Positions 8,646 through 18,117 are shown, counted from the stretch's first letter. The stretch: DNA of 52,996 nucleotides from Bacillota bacterium (GCA_023621995.1 JAMOAB010000069.1:1-52996), one strand, 5' to 3'. A program made the numbers and translations. The notes: generated from the letters alone by a model not told the origin.

Positions 8646-9131
8646 AGTTTGCATCAAATTCCAGAACCGCCTTCTCCCAACCTCAAACACTGACTTGGTG
8701 CCTCAGATAACTTAGACCCCTCCATCGGTATAATGCCCTTTAAGTGCATAGCCATTTTATGCTCCAGTTCTATCTTAAGGATAGCTGGGAGTAGGCTATG
8801 GACCTCTTCATAATCTCTATATACCTATAATGAATATTTTATTATATAGCCTTTCCTACGTCTGTAGGCACCAGTTTGTCCATATTTGACTTAACACTCT
8901 ACTTCCATTTAATAAATTTTTCCCAGGTTGTCATTCCTACTATTTAAGTATATATCTTTTAAGGGAGACTTAGAAGCTTAACTTAGTTTAAATATTGCCA
9001 TCGGTTCAAAAAATATACCCTGTTTCTGTTTTGTCACTTTTATTAGTTTAGTTTTTGTAATATAATATATGTCAAGGCATTCCATGATCTTTCTCCATAT
9101 GATAGAGGATCATAGAGTACATTTATAAGGG
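8646..9131. other. Non-coding stretch with a possible gene remnant on the - strand
   Basis: No complete gene is visible in 486 bases. On the reverse strand about 57 codons are open between roughly 8663 and 8834, reading YRDYEEVHSLLPAILK and on through HKMAMHLKGIIPMEG. The amino-acid composition looks protein-like, with no start codon at its head and stops on either side. A second short piece (MDKLVPTDVGKAI) lies upstream in another frame. This looks like a decayed gene that I cannot identify. Near 9061-9066 a TATAAT box may serve the patatin gene, but no good -35 is spaced correctly. Confidence 0.35.
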
Positions 9132-9140
9132 GTGAAAAAA

Positions 9141-10511
9141 TTGAGCGGATATGGCTTAGTCTTATCTGGTGGGGGGGCTAAGGGAAGCTATGAAGTAGGA
9201 GTGTGGAAGGCCATAGAAGATTTAGATATTCCAATATGTGCCATTACAGGTACCTCCATAGGGGCACTTAATGGTGCCATGCTTGTCCAAGGCGATATAG
9301 AACTACTAGAACTTGCCTGGTCTACCCTCTCAGTAGAGCATATAATAGACGTTAAAAAAGACGTATGGGAATCGGAGAAGATGTATGAAAAGCGTATGAC
9401 ACCTTTTAAGTTCTTCAGAAACACCCTAAATGGAGATGGCCTAGATATAAGCCCTCTAACAAATCTACTAAGACAGTATATAGATGAAGATAGAATAAGA
9501 AATTCACCCATAGACCTTGGAATAGTCACCTTTTCTTTGACAGATCGAAAGCCACTGCAGATATTTAAAGATGAAATGCCAAAAAATCAAATAGTAGACT
9601 ATTTAGTTGCCAGCGCCTGCTTTCCTGCATTTAAACCTATAGAGATTGATAATAAAAAATACATAGATGGAGGTTTTTATGATAATATTCCCATAGCTCC
9701 CCTAGTAGAACGTGGAATAAGGGATATAATAGTAGTGGATATATCTGGTGGTTTTACTGGTGTTCCAGTAGTGCAGCGCGGAGATACAATAGACGACTAC
9801 AAAGATTGTAATATAATTGTGATACAGAGCACCCAAGATCTTGGCAAGACCTTGGAGATAGACCCTGAAAGATCTCGGCGAAATATTCAAATAGGCTATA
9901 TGGATGCCATGAAGACATTTGATATAATAGGGGGTAAGAGGTATTACATCATTCCCCCCTTAACTGAAGAAGAGACCAAAACTACATCTCTATACGACAT
10001 ATGTATGAATGAACTACAAGACTATCTGGGTGTTGACAGTAGCATTATAATGTATAAGATGATAAAGACAATATATCACTATATGGACAAAGATCTACCC
10101 ATAGACATAGCTTTTACAGTGGCTATGGCAGAGATAACAGCAGAAGAGCTAGAAGTTGGGATAAATAAGATATATACGCTAGATGATCTAAATAGTGCTA
10201 TACTCTGTGCATATGAAGATATGTTAGATAGCCCAGAATATAGGGATTATACAAATAGAATATTATCTGCAATAGCTGAAGATGACGGGAAGCCCTCGAG
10301 AAAGAGTGATAGAACACTCCTCTCAAAGATACGACTAGATAGAAAATATCTACCTGCATACCTGTATAATGCACGATGGGAAGAAGAGAAAGATATAAGA
10401 TTTAAAAGGCTCACATACCTAACCTATCCTAAAACGGCAATAGCTAGTATATATCTATATAGACTCCTAGATAGTATAGCATGTAGCTATGATAACGCAT
10501 TATTAGTATAA
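9141..10511 (+). CDS. Patatin-like phospholipase
   Basis: Serine lipid acyl hydrolase with a Ser-Asp dyad. From a TTG at 9141 (456 residues) the oxyanion loop is GGGAKG (10-15), the nucleophile elbow is GTSIG with S39, and the catalytic Asp is in DGG (D176). The frame could also open at GTG 9132, but AAGGGGTG at 9127-9134 is then inside the start. It is spaced 6 bases from the TTG, so I prefer 9141. The C-terminal 230 residues are an extra helical region without a family I can name. There is no signal peptide or membrane segment, so it is probably cytosolic or peripheral. The last codons and the stop lie within a long hairpin. Confidence 0.88.
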   Translation: MSGYGLVLSGGGAKGSYEVGVWKAIEDLDIPICAITGTSIGALNGAMLVQGDIELLELAWSTLSVEHIIDVKKDVWESEKMYEKRMTPFKFFRNTLNGDGLDISPLTNLLRQYIDEDRIRNSPIDLGIVTFSLTDRKPLQIFKDEMPKNQIVDYLVASACFPAFKPIEIDNKKYIDGGFYDNIPIAPLVERGIRDIIVVDISGGFTGVPVVQRGDTIDDYKDCNIIVIQSTQDLGKTLEIDPERSRRNIQIGYMDAMKTFDIIGGKRYYIIPPLTEEETKTTSLYDICMNELQDYLGVDSSIIMYKMIKTIYHYMDKDLPIDIAFTVAMAEITAEELEVGINKIYTLDDLNSAILCAYEDMLDSPEYRDYTNRILSAIAEDDGKPSRKSDRTLLSKIRLDRKYLPAYLYNARWEEEKDIRFKRLTYLTYPKTAIASIYLYRLLDSIACSYDNALLV

Positions 10512-10523
10512 TGCGTTATCATA
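10488..10523. terminator. 16-bp perfect hairpin containing the patatin stop codon
   Basis: TATGATAACGCATTAT, a 4-base loop, and the exact complement. The patatin TAA (10509-10511) is inside the right arm. The T tract after it is weak (CTTTATATAATTG), so it may end transcription of both convergent genes or act as an RNA 3' stabiliser. Confidence 0.65.
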
Positions 10524-10539
10524 ACTTTATATAATTGTT

Positions 10540-11478
10540 TCAAATAGGAAATAAAATTTTTGATATATATATTACTCCCGTCATGGTTACTGCACTTAAA
10601 ATAGTTGAGAGCATTACAACCTGTGCTGCAAAATCCTCATGATTATTACATTCTACGGCAATGAGGGCTGTATTCAAAGCTGTAGGTACAGCAGAAGATA
10701 TGAATACAGTCTGTGCAATGACACCTTCAAATTTAAAGATATGTATAAGTAATGCTGCAATTGCAGGGCCTCCAAGAAGTCTAAATATTACTGCCACATA
10801 CACCATGGGGCTTTTGACGGAGAGCTTTGACTTACTAAGCTGTACCCCGAGGGAGAATAGAGCTATACTTATGAGTCCATTCTTTATATAGGTCAAAGTT
10901 GGCCATATAAAAGTGGCAGTTAGATCTATGGGCAATGCTTTGAAGATAAAAACTAACGGTATTACATATATGGTAGGCATTTTGAATACCCGTGCTACAG
11001 CCTCCTTCAGGGAGACATTTGCCCTCCCAGCATTTATAAAACCTACTGTATTGGTAGTCAAATTTTGAACTACAAGTATCATTACCTGGCAGGCAAGGGC
11101 CAGCTCTAGGTAGGGGGTGTCACTGAACACTAATGTTATCAGTGGTATTCCTATGTTCCCTGAATTGTAAAACATGAGAGAATTTTGGACAGCTGCAGTC
11201 ATACCCCTGTCGAGCCTAGCAGCCTTTGTAATCATATATCCTACAATAAAATTTATTGCAAAAAGTGTAAAGCCAAACAATAGGACATTTATAAGTTCCA
11301 TGGATATTTGGGTCTTGTATAAGTTGTAGAATGTAAAGCTGGGAACATATAGATAGAAATTTATCTTGCTTAAAGTATTGATATCAAAGTCAAACTTTTT
11401 ATTTAATCCATAACCTAAGCAGATGATTATAAAGATAGGTAGTATATTATTACTTAATATGTTTAAAAATATACTCAT
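10540..11478 (-). CDS. AEC family (auxin efflux carrier/malate permease-like) transporter
   Basis: 312 residues with about ten membrane helices in two five-helix halves around a polar central loop (NAGRANVSLKEAVARVFKMP). The N-terminal half contains CLGYGLNKKFDFD and NIGIPL, the C-terminal half SAVPTALNTALIAVECN, both typical of the AEC/YfdV group that exports organic acids or amino-acid-like anions. It starts at ATG 11478 after a GAGAGAAGTGA site. It converges on the patatin gene and is separated from the FGGY kinase by a hairpin, so it is probably its own unit. The substrate is not predictable from sequence; a role in excreting a fermentation acid is only a guess. Confidence 0.85.
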   Translation of the reverse strand: MSIFLNILSNNILPIFIIICLGYGLNKKFDFDINTLSKINFYLYVPSFTFYNLYKTQISMELINVLLFGFTLFAINFIVGYMITKAARLDRGMTAAVQNSLMFYNSGNIGIPLITLVFSDTPYLELALACQVMILVVQNLTTNTVGFINAGRANVSLKEAVARVFKMPTIYVIPLVFIFKALPIDLTATFIWPTLTYIKNGLISIALFSLGVQLSKSKLSVKSPMVYVAVIFRLLGGPAIAALLIHIFKFEGVIAQTVFISSAVPTALNTALIAVECNNHEDFAAQVVMLSTILSAVTMTGVIYISKILFPI

Positions 11479-11534
11479 ATAAATTCACTTCTCTCTGTTT
11501 TTACTTGAAATGTAAAGAACGTTGCATATATGGC

Positions 11535-11574
11535 AAAACAATAGCAAATAGGTATATCTATTTGCCATTGTTTT
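11535..11574. terminator. Hairpin terminator after the FGGY kinase
   Basis: A 17-base arm, AAAACAATAGCAAATAG, pairs with its partner around GTATAT with one A/C mismatch. It lies just after the kinase stop at 11592 and upstream of the AEC gene. T runs are present at both ends. Confidence 0.7.
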
Positions 11575-11591
11575 ATATATTTTTTTATAGT

Positions 11592-13028
11592 CTACATTCT
11601 CTCATATATCTTGAGATATTTTTCAAATCTCTTCTTATAAAACTCTGCTTTTTCCTTATTTGGATCTATCCTCTCACCCATTGGAGGTGAAAACTCTTCA
11701 AGGGATTCAATAGCTCCCATGGCCTTTAGTGCTAGTGCCACTCCACCTATTATGGAGGCGTGTTCTATCTCTGAAGTTATAACCTCCCTTTGGAATATAT
11801 CTGCTGCCATCTGTAACCACATCTTAGAGTTCGTTATGCCTCCTGATATCCTTATCTCCCTTGGTGTATCCATGACATCAGTGAGTATTATGTAGCAGTG
11901 ATATAGATTTAAGAGTATCCCCTCAAGTAGTGAATAGTACATATCCCCTATAAGGTGGCTACCCTTAAGCCCACAAAAGCCTCCTTGCCTCTGATCATCC
12001 CAGCCAGGACATCTCTCACCATAGAGAAATGGAAGAAATATGGGTGCCTCTCCTTTATCAATACCATCTATACGTGCCTCAAGCTCATCAAAGCCAAGCC
12101 CACTGTCACTATTTAGACGCTTTACAAACCAGTCTACACAGTTGCCAGCGCCGGCAGTTGCCGCTCCTGCAACACGTTTCCCATCTGCTAAATAATAGCA
12201 CCATGTTGAAGGTTCATCAGGGATTACTGGTTTATCAGAGGCTAGTCTAAGTGCACCACTTGTACCTACCGATAGGGTCATTATACCCTCTCCCATGGCG
12301 CCGGCGCCAATTTGATTGAGGGCACCATCGGCTCCACCTATAACAACAGGTATACCTGATGGAAGTCCCATCTCATCTGCTGCCTCATCAGTAAGAGGTG
12401 CATGATAAGTAGGTTCTACAAGGGGAGATAACTGATCCCTATCTATGCCTGCAAATTTTAATATTTCTTCGTCCCAATTTAGAGTATTTATATTGAAAAA
12501 CCCTGTGCCAGATGCAACCGTCCTAGAGACAGCCCTCTCTCCTGTCAATTTCTCAAATACATACTCTTGCTGTGAAGATATATATGCTACCCTATCTATA
12601 AGGTCACTATTATTCTCCTTTATATGGATATATTTCCAAGCAGGATATACACTATGTATCACACAGCCTGTCTTTTCATAGAACTTTGAACCGAGCTCCT
12701 TATTGAGCCTATAGCGCTTTGCCGTATCTGCTGCCTCAGTATCAGCCCAAGTTTTTAACCTATCTATTGGTCTTTTATTTTTGTCTAGAAAAAGTAGACT
12801 ATGCCACGTGGTGCTTATGCCTATTGCATCTATATCTAGCCTATTGTCCTTAAGTATTTCCTTAACACATACCATGAGAGTGTCATACATACCCTCTACA
12901 TCTTGCGAAACTACGTCACATACATCAGCCGGATATGGTATACTCTTTACATCTATAACCCCTTCTTCAGATGAGTAGATTATAGTCTTTGCCGATGATG
13001 TACTGACTTCCAAGCCTAAAATGTTCAT
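11592..13028 (-). CDS. FGGY-family carbohydrate kinase (xylulokinase/gluconokinase group)
   Basis: 478-residue two-domain sugar kinase that phosphorylates a sugar or sugar acid with ATP. The N-terminal phosphate loop is LGLEVSTSSAKT (4-15), substrate-side motifs are STTWHSL (72-78) and TWADTEA, the catalytic base is D234 in GGADGALNQIG, and the C-terminal adenosine motif is ISGGITNSKMWLQMAAD. The TWHS and HSVYPAWK segments resemble gluconokinases more than xylulokinases, but the substrate is not certain. ATG at 13028 has a good AAGGAGG site. It lies 75 bases after a broken sugar isomerase and downstream of ABC sugar-transporter relics, so it is the last intact member of a catabolic operon. 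Confidence 0.87.
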   Translation of the reverse strand: MNILGLEVSTSSAKTIIYSSEEGVIDVKSIPYPADVCDVVSQDVEGMYDTLMVCVKEILKDNRLDIDAIGISTTWHSLLFLDKNKRPIDRLKTWADTEAADTAKRYRLNKELGSKFYEKTGCVIHSVYPAWKYIHIKENNSDLIDRVAYISSQQEYVFEKLTGERAVSRTVASGTGFFNINTLNWDEEILKFAGIDRDQLSPLVEPTYHAPLTDEAADEMGLPSGIPVVIGGADGALNQIGAGAMGEGIMTLSVGTSGALRLASDKPVIPDEPSTWCYYLADGKRVAGAATAGAGNCVDWFVKRLNSDSGLGFDELEARIDGIDKGEAPIFLPFLYGERCPGWDDQRQGGFCGLKGSHLIGDMYYSLLEGILLNLYHCYIILTDVMDTPREIRISGGITNSKMWLQMAADIFQREVITSEIEHASIIGGVALALKAMGAIESLEEFSPPMGERIDPNKEKAEFYKKRFEKYLKIYERM

Positions 13029-13103
13029 ATCTGTCTTCCTCCTTACTGATACTTTCCCTCATCTATTATCCCACAAAATCTTACGATGTCAAATATTTAT
13101 TAT

Positions 13104-13942
13104 CTACCTATTGACATCTTCTGAAAGAATCATAGGTATGATTACATCCAAATAATCCAATTTAGCCATCTTGATCTTATAGGGACATGCCGCCTCTCCG
13201 CCTATTTCAAGGTTAAAAAGGCCCTTATAGTCTATGTTCTTAAGAGCCCTTACTACTTCAATCCAGTCGATATATCCTCGATAATAAGCCTGTCCATATG
13301 GCATTATATGCATATCTGACTCTCCATCATTACCATGGATATGTAATGCCTTTAAGTAGCTACCTGCCTTTAATATAAAATCTACTTGATCGCCCTTGTT
13401 CATATTGAGATGCCCTGTATCTAGACAAATCCCAAGTTTATCAGATGAAGATAGATGGATTATATCCAACAGCCCTTTCACGCTAGTCTCTGTATCAGGA
13501 GTGTTTTCCATGCATATGGTCAAGTCGGTATCACCTATATGATGGGTTAAAATTTCCAAAGACTTTACTTGCCGACTGCGGATATATTCTAGAGGTCTAC
13601 CTTCTCTTCGTGAGATTGCACCACCAGGGTGTAGTACCGCAAACCTAAGAATACATCTAGCCATAATTTAAGTGTATCAATGATTGTAGGATCATCATCC
13701 ACTATATCTGCCTCTAGCAGTAAATGGCCTTGGGGAAATGTTACCCCATGGTCATCTGTATATCTTTTAAATTCTTCTATTTCCCGTTTAGGATTATCCC
13801 TATCTAATAGCATCTTAACATGTTCATCCGACAGTTCAAGGGTAAGCCAATCTTTGGATGCAAAGCATGTAACCATCTCTTCAGGAGAATATTCTCTAAA
13901 ATAATTGGTTGTTATCCCGTATTCTATAATATGGTTTGACAT
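13104..13942 (-). pseudogene. Sugar phosphate isomerase/epimerase (xylose-isomerase-like TIM barrel), frameshifted
   Basis: Two overlapping frames make one protein of about 279 residues. The first (13589-13942) runs from an ATG with a GAGGG site and ends in off-frame sequence after LKLWLDVFLGL. The second (13104-13664) picks up at FAVLHPGG and continues with LTICMENTPDTE, LGICLDTGHLNMNKGD, LHIHGNDGESDMHIMPYGQ and LEIGGEA, the metal-binding pattern of the family (E, D/H, H, E). Adding one T to the TTT run at about 13641-13643 restores LGFAVLHPGG. Enzymes of this fold isomerise or epimerise sugars or inositol derivatives. With the neighbouring kinase it suggests a two-step entry route, now interrupted unless the frameshift is a sequence error. 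Confidence 0.82.
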
Positions 13943-14184
13943 ATATATCCCTCGCTATTCTATTTCCTATCTATATATTCTATATTACAAAATAGATTCC
14001 TGCAAAAGGGGCAGATGCTAGTTTCCAACTAGTCAAATTCAAGTAGAATATGCCAACATAGCTTTTCATATAAACATCCCCCGTTTTTATATAGTGGCCA
14101 TTTGAGCATCTCTTATAAAAATCGGAGGGATTTTACGTCTATGTGTAATAATGATTATTTAGTTAACGGCCTATTCATACGAAC
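13943..14184. other. Intergenic stretch in the decayed sugar operon
   Basis: No full gene is seen. On the - strand a GGGGGAT site precedes a short open frame near 14070 that begins MKSYVGIFYLNLTSWK and stops after 29 codons. It may be the stub of a deleted gene. The mini-palindrome CTAGTTTCCAACTAG lies at about 14019-14033. Confidence 0.3.
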
Positions 14185-14565
14185 TTATTTACCATATATC
14201 CTTTTATAGGCAGAATTAACTAGATCTAAATAGTCAGCCATACCAATGTCATGTAATTCTTCAACTGCCTTATCCCATTCAGATAGAGGCCTCTCGCCCA
14301 TGATAAATTGATTTAATATGCTAAGTCTTTCATCATTTAGTGCTGTTGCATACTCGTTATATCTCCCATTCTCTTCCCCGTTAAATACAATTATTGGGAG
14401 AGGATCGAGCATATTGTCTTTAAATAGCTTCCAAGGTTGACAATAATAATAAGATACATCTTCATCATAGAGACTATATCCAAAAAAGTCTGATTGGAAA
14501 CCTGTGAATGAAAAATAATTCACACGTGACATTTTAATTAGGACGCTCCCTTCTAATCTCACCAT
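14185..14565 (-). pseudogene. C-terminal fragment of an extracellular sugar-binding protein (LplA-like)
   Basis: 126 codons that match only the tail of family-1 solute-binding proteins of LplB/LplC transporters: NEYATALNDE, FIMGERPLSEWDKAVEELHD and the final YLDLVNSAYKRIYGK, the usual C-terminal helix. A complete protein is about 500 residues with a lipoprotein signal, and both the signal and the N-lobe are absent. The frame begins 4 bases after the permease stop. The second permease (LplC), normally between the two, is missing too. A deletion of roughly 2 kb that fused the operon remnants is the simplest explanation. The first 20 codons (MVRLEGSVLI and on) are of uncertain origin. No functional product is expected. 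Confidence 0.75.
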
Positions 14566-14569
14566 TTAT

Positions 14570-15514
14570 TTACCATAGACCTATATTTGAAATCTTTCTA
14601 CTAATGGTGTTTGCTATGGTTAAGAATATCAAATTGAGTACTGATTGGAAAAAGCCTACTGCTGTTGAATAACTATATTGTAAATTGAGCAGGCCTTGCC
14701 TATATACATAAGTTGCTATAATTTTAGATTCAGAAATATTTGAGCTGTTTTGCATGAGGTATGCCTTCCCATATCCTACGCTTAGCAATGAACCGAAATT
14801 CATAAGAAATAACAGTATAATAGCTGGAAGGATTCCTGGTAAAGTTATGTAAAAGGTTTTACTCCAGCGCCTAGCTTCGTCTATTACAGCAAACTCATAT
14901 AGTTCGGGAGCTATTCCTGTAATAGCCGAAAGATATAGTATTGAGTTATAGCCTACATTGCCCCATATACCAGAAATTATGTAGAGGAGTCTAGACCATT
15001 CAGGTTTGACTATGTAATTTATGGACTGGCCACTAAAAAGTGCCCTTATATTGTTAATAATACCCGTTGTAGGAGATAAAATTTGACTCATCATACCGAC
15101 TATCACAACTGTGAAAAGAAAAAAGGGTAAATAGCTAAATGTCTGTATAGTACGCTTGAATTTTTCATTTACAACTTCATTAAGGCTTATAGCTAGTATA
15201 ATAGGTCAGGGCAAACTGAAGATAAGTGAACTTATGCTGGGTTTTAATGTGTTTAAAAATATCTCTACAAACTTTCCGTCTGTTAAAAACTTCTTAGAGC
15301 ATTTTAACCCTACATAATCACTTCTAAAAATCCCCTTCATAAAATCATAATCATTAAAGGCTATAGTTATACCTATGATTGGGATATAGTGAAATACAAT
15401 GACAATTATAATAGGAAATATTAATATAACGTATAGACTAATATTGTTTTGAATAAGTTTTATTTTTCGTGAAATTTGTCTTTGGGTTAATTTCTCCATA
15501 GTTAAGTTTGCCAT
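14570..15514 (-). pseudogene. Sugar ABC transporter permease (LplB-like) interrupted by an in-frame TGA
   Basis: One reading frame of 315 codons, broken only by TGA at 15206-15208. The N-terminal part has a first helix (ISLYVILIFPIIIVIVFHYI) and FNDYDF. After the stop it continues in frame with PIILAISLNEVVNEKFKR, PTTGIINN and the permease EAA loop (IDEARRWSKTFYITLPG). The EAA-loop glycine normally present in IDGA is glutamate here, another sign of decay. The start at 15514 has an AAGGTGAT site. LplB proteins import oligosaccharides or plant-polymer sugars together with LplC and a binding protein. Here LplC is gone and the binding protein is a stub, so the importer is dead. Confidence 0.85.
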
Positions 15515-15729
15515 TATATAATCAAATCACCTTATTAGAAATTTGTAAAAAATGTTAATATGAAGAACACAAATTTGTATAACAGAAAATATCTCATGTT
15601 AAGATTTTATGATACCATTATATTTGCAGAAATTATGCGATGTTAAAACTTAATTTCATATATAACAGAATGTTTATAGGTATAAAATTATAACTATCTT
15701 TTTTATATTTATAAATTTCTTATAAACAT

Positions 15730-15772
15730 AAGAGCACGAACTCCAAATTTTAAATTTGAAGTTCGTGTTCTT
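15730..15772 (-). terminator. Long hairpin terminator after the lipoprotein gene
   Basis: A 21-base arm with two G-U pairs, AAGAACACGAACTTCAAATTT on the - strand read from 15772, folds back on its partner. It begins 22 bases after the lipoprotein stop at 15795 and isolates that gene from lplB. Confidence 0.75.
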
Positions 15773-15794
15773 ATTCCTTATATAATATATGTTA

Positions 15795-16490
15795 CTATCT
15801 ACCGCATCTCTCTTCGATAATCTCCCTAAATTCTTCAGGCAGTTTTATACCCCTAGCTAAAATTCCCCCACCTATATCATAATACCTACTTATAATCGTT
15901 CCATCGTTTAAATGGAACGTCAAAAAATAATACTGTTCATCTCCTATATTTTCACTATCGTCAACAGGTGCTTCTACTATCATATCTACTAACCGTCTGA
16001 CAGTGCTATCATCATCTATATCAGTAAGCTTTTCATGACCTTCATCTTTATCTTCTATGACAGATATACTCTCCACCCTATCTTTAATGTCTAGAAGCTC
16101 TGATCCCTTCTCAGCCCATTTATTGGTATAAGCTTCATATAATATAATCTGCCCATCATGGAAGGCTGCTATTCTAAAATCAGGATCATACCCCTTTATT
16201 GTATATATTTGGGTTCCCACATCTAGATATGCAGCATCACCACTCTTTGATATGTATCCAGGATTATTAACCACCCCTGAGAGTTTTCTCTTAACCGTAA
16301 AATATTCCTTATCTAAATCATCTTCTGTAAGAGGAGTGCCTTCCATTTCATTTTCGTAATTTCTTACATATTTAATATAGTCATACTGGATAAAATCTAC
16401 CCAATCAATATGGGTATGGGCACAACTAGCTAGAATAAATATAAATATCAAGGATATTGAAAATATTCTTACAATTTTGCGTAAGAGCAC
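15795..16490 (-). CDS. Predicted lipoprotein of unknown function
   Basis: 231 residues from a GTG. The N-terminus is basic (LLRKIVR) with a hydrophobic helix and a lipobox LASC, so Cys23 should be lipidated and the protein anchored outside the membrane. The mature part is acidic, about 200 residues, beta-rich in appearance (GDAAYLDVGTQIYTIKGYDPDFR, and a C-terminal DEQYYFLTFHLNDGT, which resembles the DUF-type repeats where a substrate-like domain is followed by a residual pressure-sensor-like sheet). I do not recognise a catalytic motif. It lies between the ABC relic and an aldehyde dehydrogenase with 89 bases to the latter, on the same strand. It could be co-transcribed with it. Function unknown. 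Confidence 0.65.
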   Translation of the reverse strand: MLLRKIVRIFSISLIFIFILASCAHTHIDWVDFIQYDYIKYVRNYENEMEGTPLTEDDLDKEYFTVKRKLSGVVNNPGYISKSGDAAYLDVGTQIYTIKGYDPDFRIAAFHDGQIILYEAYTNKWAEKGSELLDIKDRVESISVIEDKDEGHEKLTDIDDDSTVRRLVDMIVEAPVDDSENIGDEQYYFLTFHLNDGTIISRYYDIGGGILARGIKLPEEFREIIEERCGR

Positions 16491-16579
16491 CTATACACTA
16501 CCCCCCCATTTTAATGCTTAAGTAGTCACTATTAAAACTTCCTATCTCTTTTTATCTTCAGATTAAAATTTCACCTCCA

Positions 16580-17950
16580 TCATAGGAATCGCATAAGTTT
16601 TTTCATCTTATCCAAAGGCGTATTATATGGCGGATATTTCTGCTTAGTATCAAAGGTAAAGCCACTTTCTAAGACACTCTTCTCATGGGAAAACGTATCG
16701 AAGGATGCCTTTCCATGATATCTCCCCATACCACTGTCTCCCACGCCACCAAAGGGTAACCATTTAGTTGTCATATGGGTTATAGTATCATTTATACACA
16801 CTCCACCAGACGAAGTGTTCCTAAGTACATATTTCTTCTTATCCATGTCTTCAGTAAATAGATAAAGTGCCAGTGGTTTTGGTCTATCGACTACAAATTC
16901 TACAGCTTCTTCTATTCTATCATATTCTAACACAGGAAGTAGGGGACCGAATATCTCCTCTTCCATAAGCTCATGGTCCAGCACCACATCTTGTAATATT
17001 GTAGGGCTAATATAGAGGTCTTTCCTATCTGTGTCCCCCCCTAGCACAATATGGCCACCATCTAGTAGATTTGTCAGCCTGTCAAAATGCCTCTCATTTA
17101 TTATTCGTACATAATACTCACTATCTTTAGGGTTCTCACCATAAAAGTCATGCACTGCCTTCTTGAGAGAGTCTAATAGTTCTTCCTTGATGGCTCTTTG
17201 AACTAATACATAGTCAGGAGCGACACATGTCTGCCCTGCGTTTAAAAACTTACCCCAGGCTATCCGCCGTGCAGTTAGCTCTATATCTATATCTTTATCT
17301 ACAATACACGGACTCTTTCCACCAAGCTCCAGTGTCACAGGTGTCAAATGCTTTGAAGCTGCCTCCATGACTATCTTGCCAACAAATGTACTTCCGGTAA
17401 AGAATATATAGTCAAATTTTTCTTCCAATAGTGCTTGAGTCTCTGGAATCTCTCCTTGTATGACTTTAATGTATTGTCCATCAAAATATTCTGATATGAG
17501 CTCTTCTATGAGATCAGATGTATGGGGTGAATGTTCTGAAGGTTTTATTATGGCACAATTGCCGGCAGCAATAGCCCCTATGAGTGGAGCCATTGTAAGC
17601 TGAAATGGATAGTTCCATGGACTTAATATGAGTATTACACCATAGGGTTCAGCCATTATGTAGCTCTTTGATCCAAAATAGGCAATAGGGGTCTTTACAG
17701 CTCTAGGATGGGCAAATTTATTTAGCTTCTTTATCATATAATCTAATTCGTTTAATACAAAACCTACCTCAGTTAAGTAACCCTCCATATCTGACTTTTT
17801 GAGATCATTCCTTAGAGCAGCTAAAAATCTAGCCTCATTTTTCACTATCAGATCCTTGAGCTTTATAAGCTGCTCCTTCCGAAACTCAACATCTCGAGTG
17901 GCTCCGCTTCTAAAAAACTCCCGCTGTCTATTTAAAACCTCTTTATACAT
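16580..17950 (-). CDS. NAD(P)-dependent aldehyde dehydrogenase
   Basis: 456 residues, a short class-3 type ALDH (similar in size to AldH/YwdH). It oxidises an aldehyde to the acid using NAD(P). Cofactor-binding motifs PWNYPF (111-116), KPSEHSP (136-142) and FTGSTFVG (184-191) are present, with the catalytic general base E208 in LELGGKSP and the nucleophile C242 in NAGQTC. Specificity cannot be set from sequence; class-3 enzymes act on medium-chain fatty or aromatic aldehydes. The ATG at 17950 has a GGGAGAG site about 5 bases upstream. It lies downstream of the hcp terminator, so it has its own promoter. Confidence 0.93.
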   Translation of the reverse strand: MYKEVLNRQREFFRSGATRDVEFRKEQLIKLKDLIVKNEARFLAALRNDLKKSDMEGYLTEVGFVLNELDYMIKKLNKFAHPRAVKTPIAYFGSKSYIMAEPYGVILILSPWNYPFQLTMAPLIGAIAAGNCAIIKPSEHSPHTSDLIEELISEYFDGQYIKVIQGEIPETQALLEEKFDYIFFTGSTFVGKIVMEAASKHLTPVTLELGGKSPCIVDKDIDIELTARRIAWGKFLNAGQTCVAPDYVLVQRAIKEELLDSLKKAVHDFYGENPKDSEYYVRIINERHFDRLTNLLDGGHIVLGGDTDRKDLYISPTILQDVVLDHELMEEEIFGPLLPVLEYDRIEEAVEFVVDRPKPLALYLFTEDMDKKKYVLRNTSSGGVCINDTITHMTTKWLPFGGVGDSGMGRYHGKASFDTFSHEKSVLESGFTFDTKQKYPPYNTPLDKMKKLMRFL

Positions 17951-18070
17951 AGTATTCTCTCCCTTGTGTTTTTTGGCTATGCTAACTGCTCTAAACTAAT
18001 AAACTTATGTATCCTTCCCTATATGAACTTATTATCCTAATATATATTATACCCTAAAATATACATATAA

Positions 18071-18106
18071 AAAAGCCCCATCCACACTAAGGTGAATAGG
18101 ACTTTA
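18071..18106 (-). terminator. Intrinsic terminator of hcp
   Basis: About 14 base pairs including G-U pairs, followed by GCTTTTTTATA on the - strand, starting 12 bases after the hcp stop. Confidence 0.85.
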
Positions 18107-18117
18107 TATATATGAAG

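Noticed and set aside
15206-15208. TGA in lplB as a recoded tryptophan or selenocysteine
   Set aside because: Tryptophan is encoded by TGG elsewhere in the window, the position is not a redox site, and the rest of the operon is decaying, so a nonsense mutation is simpler.
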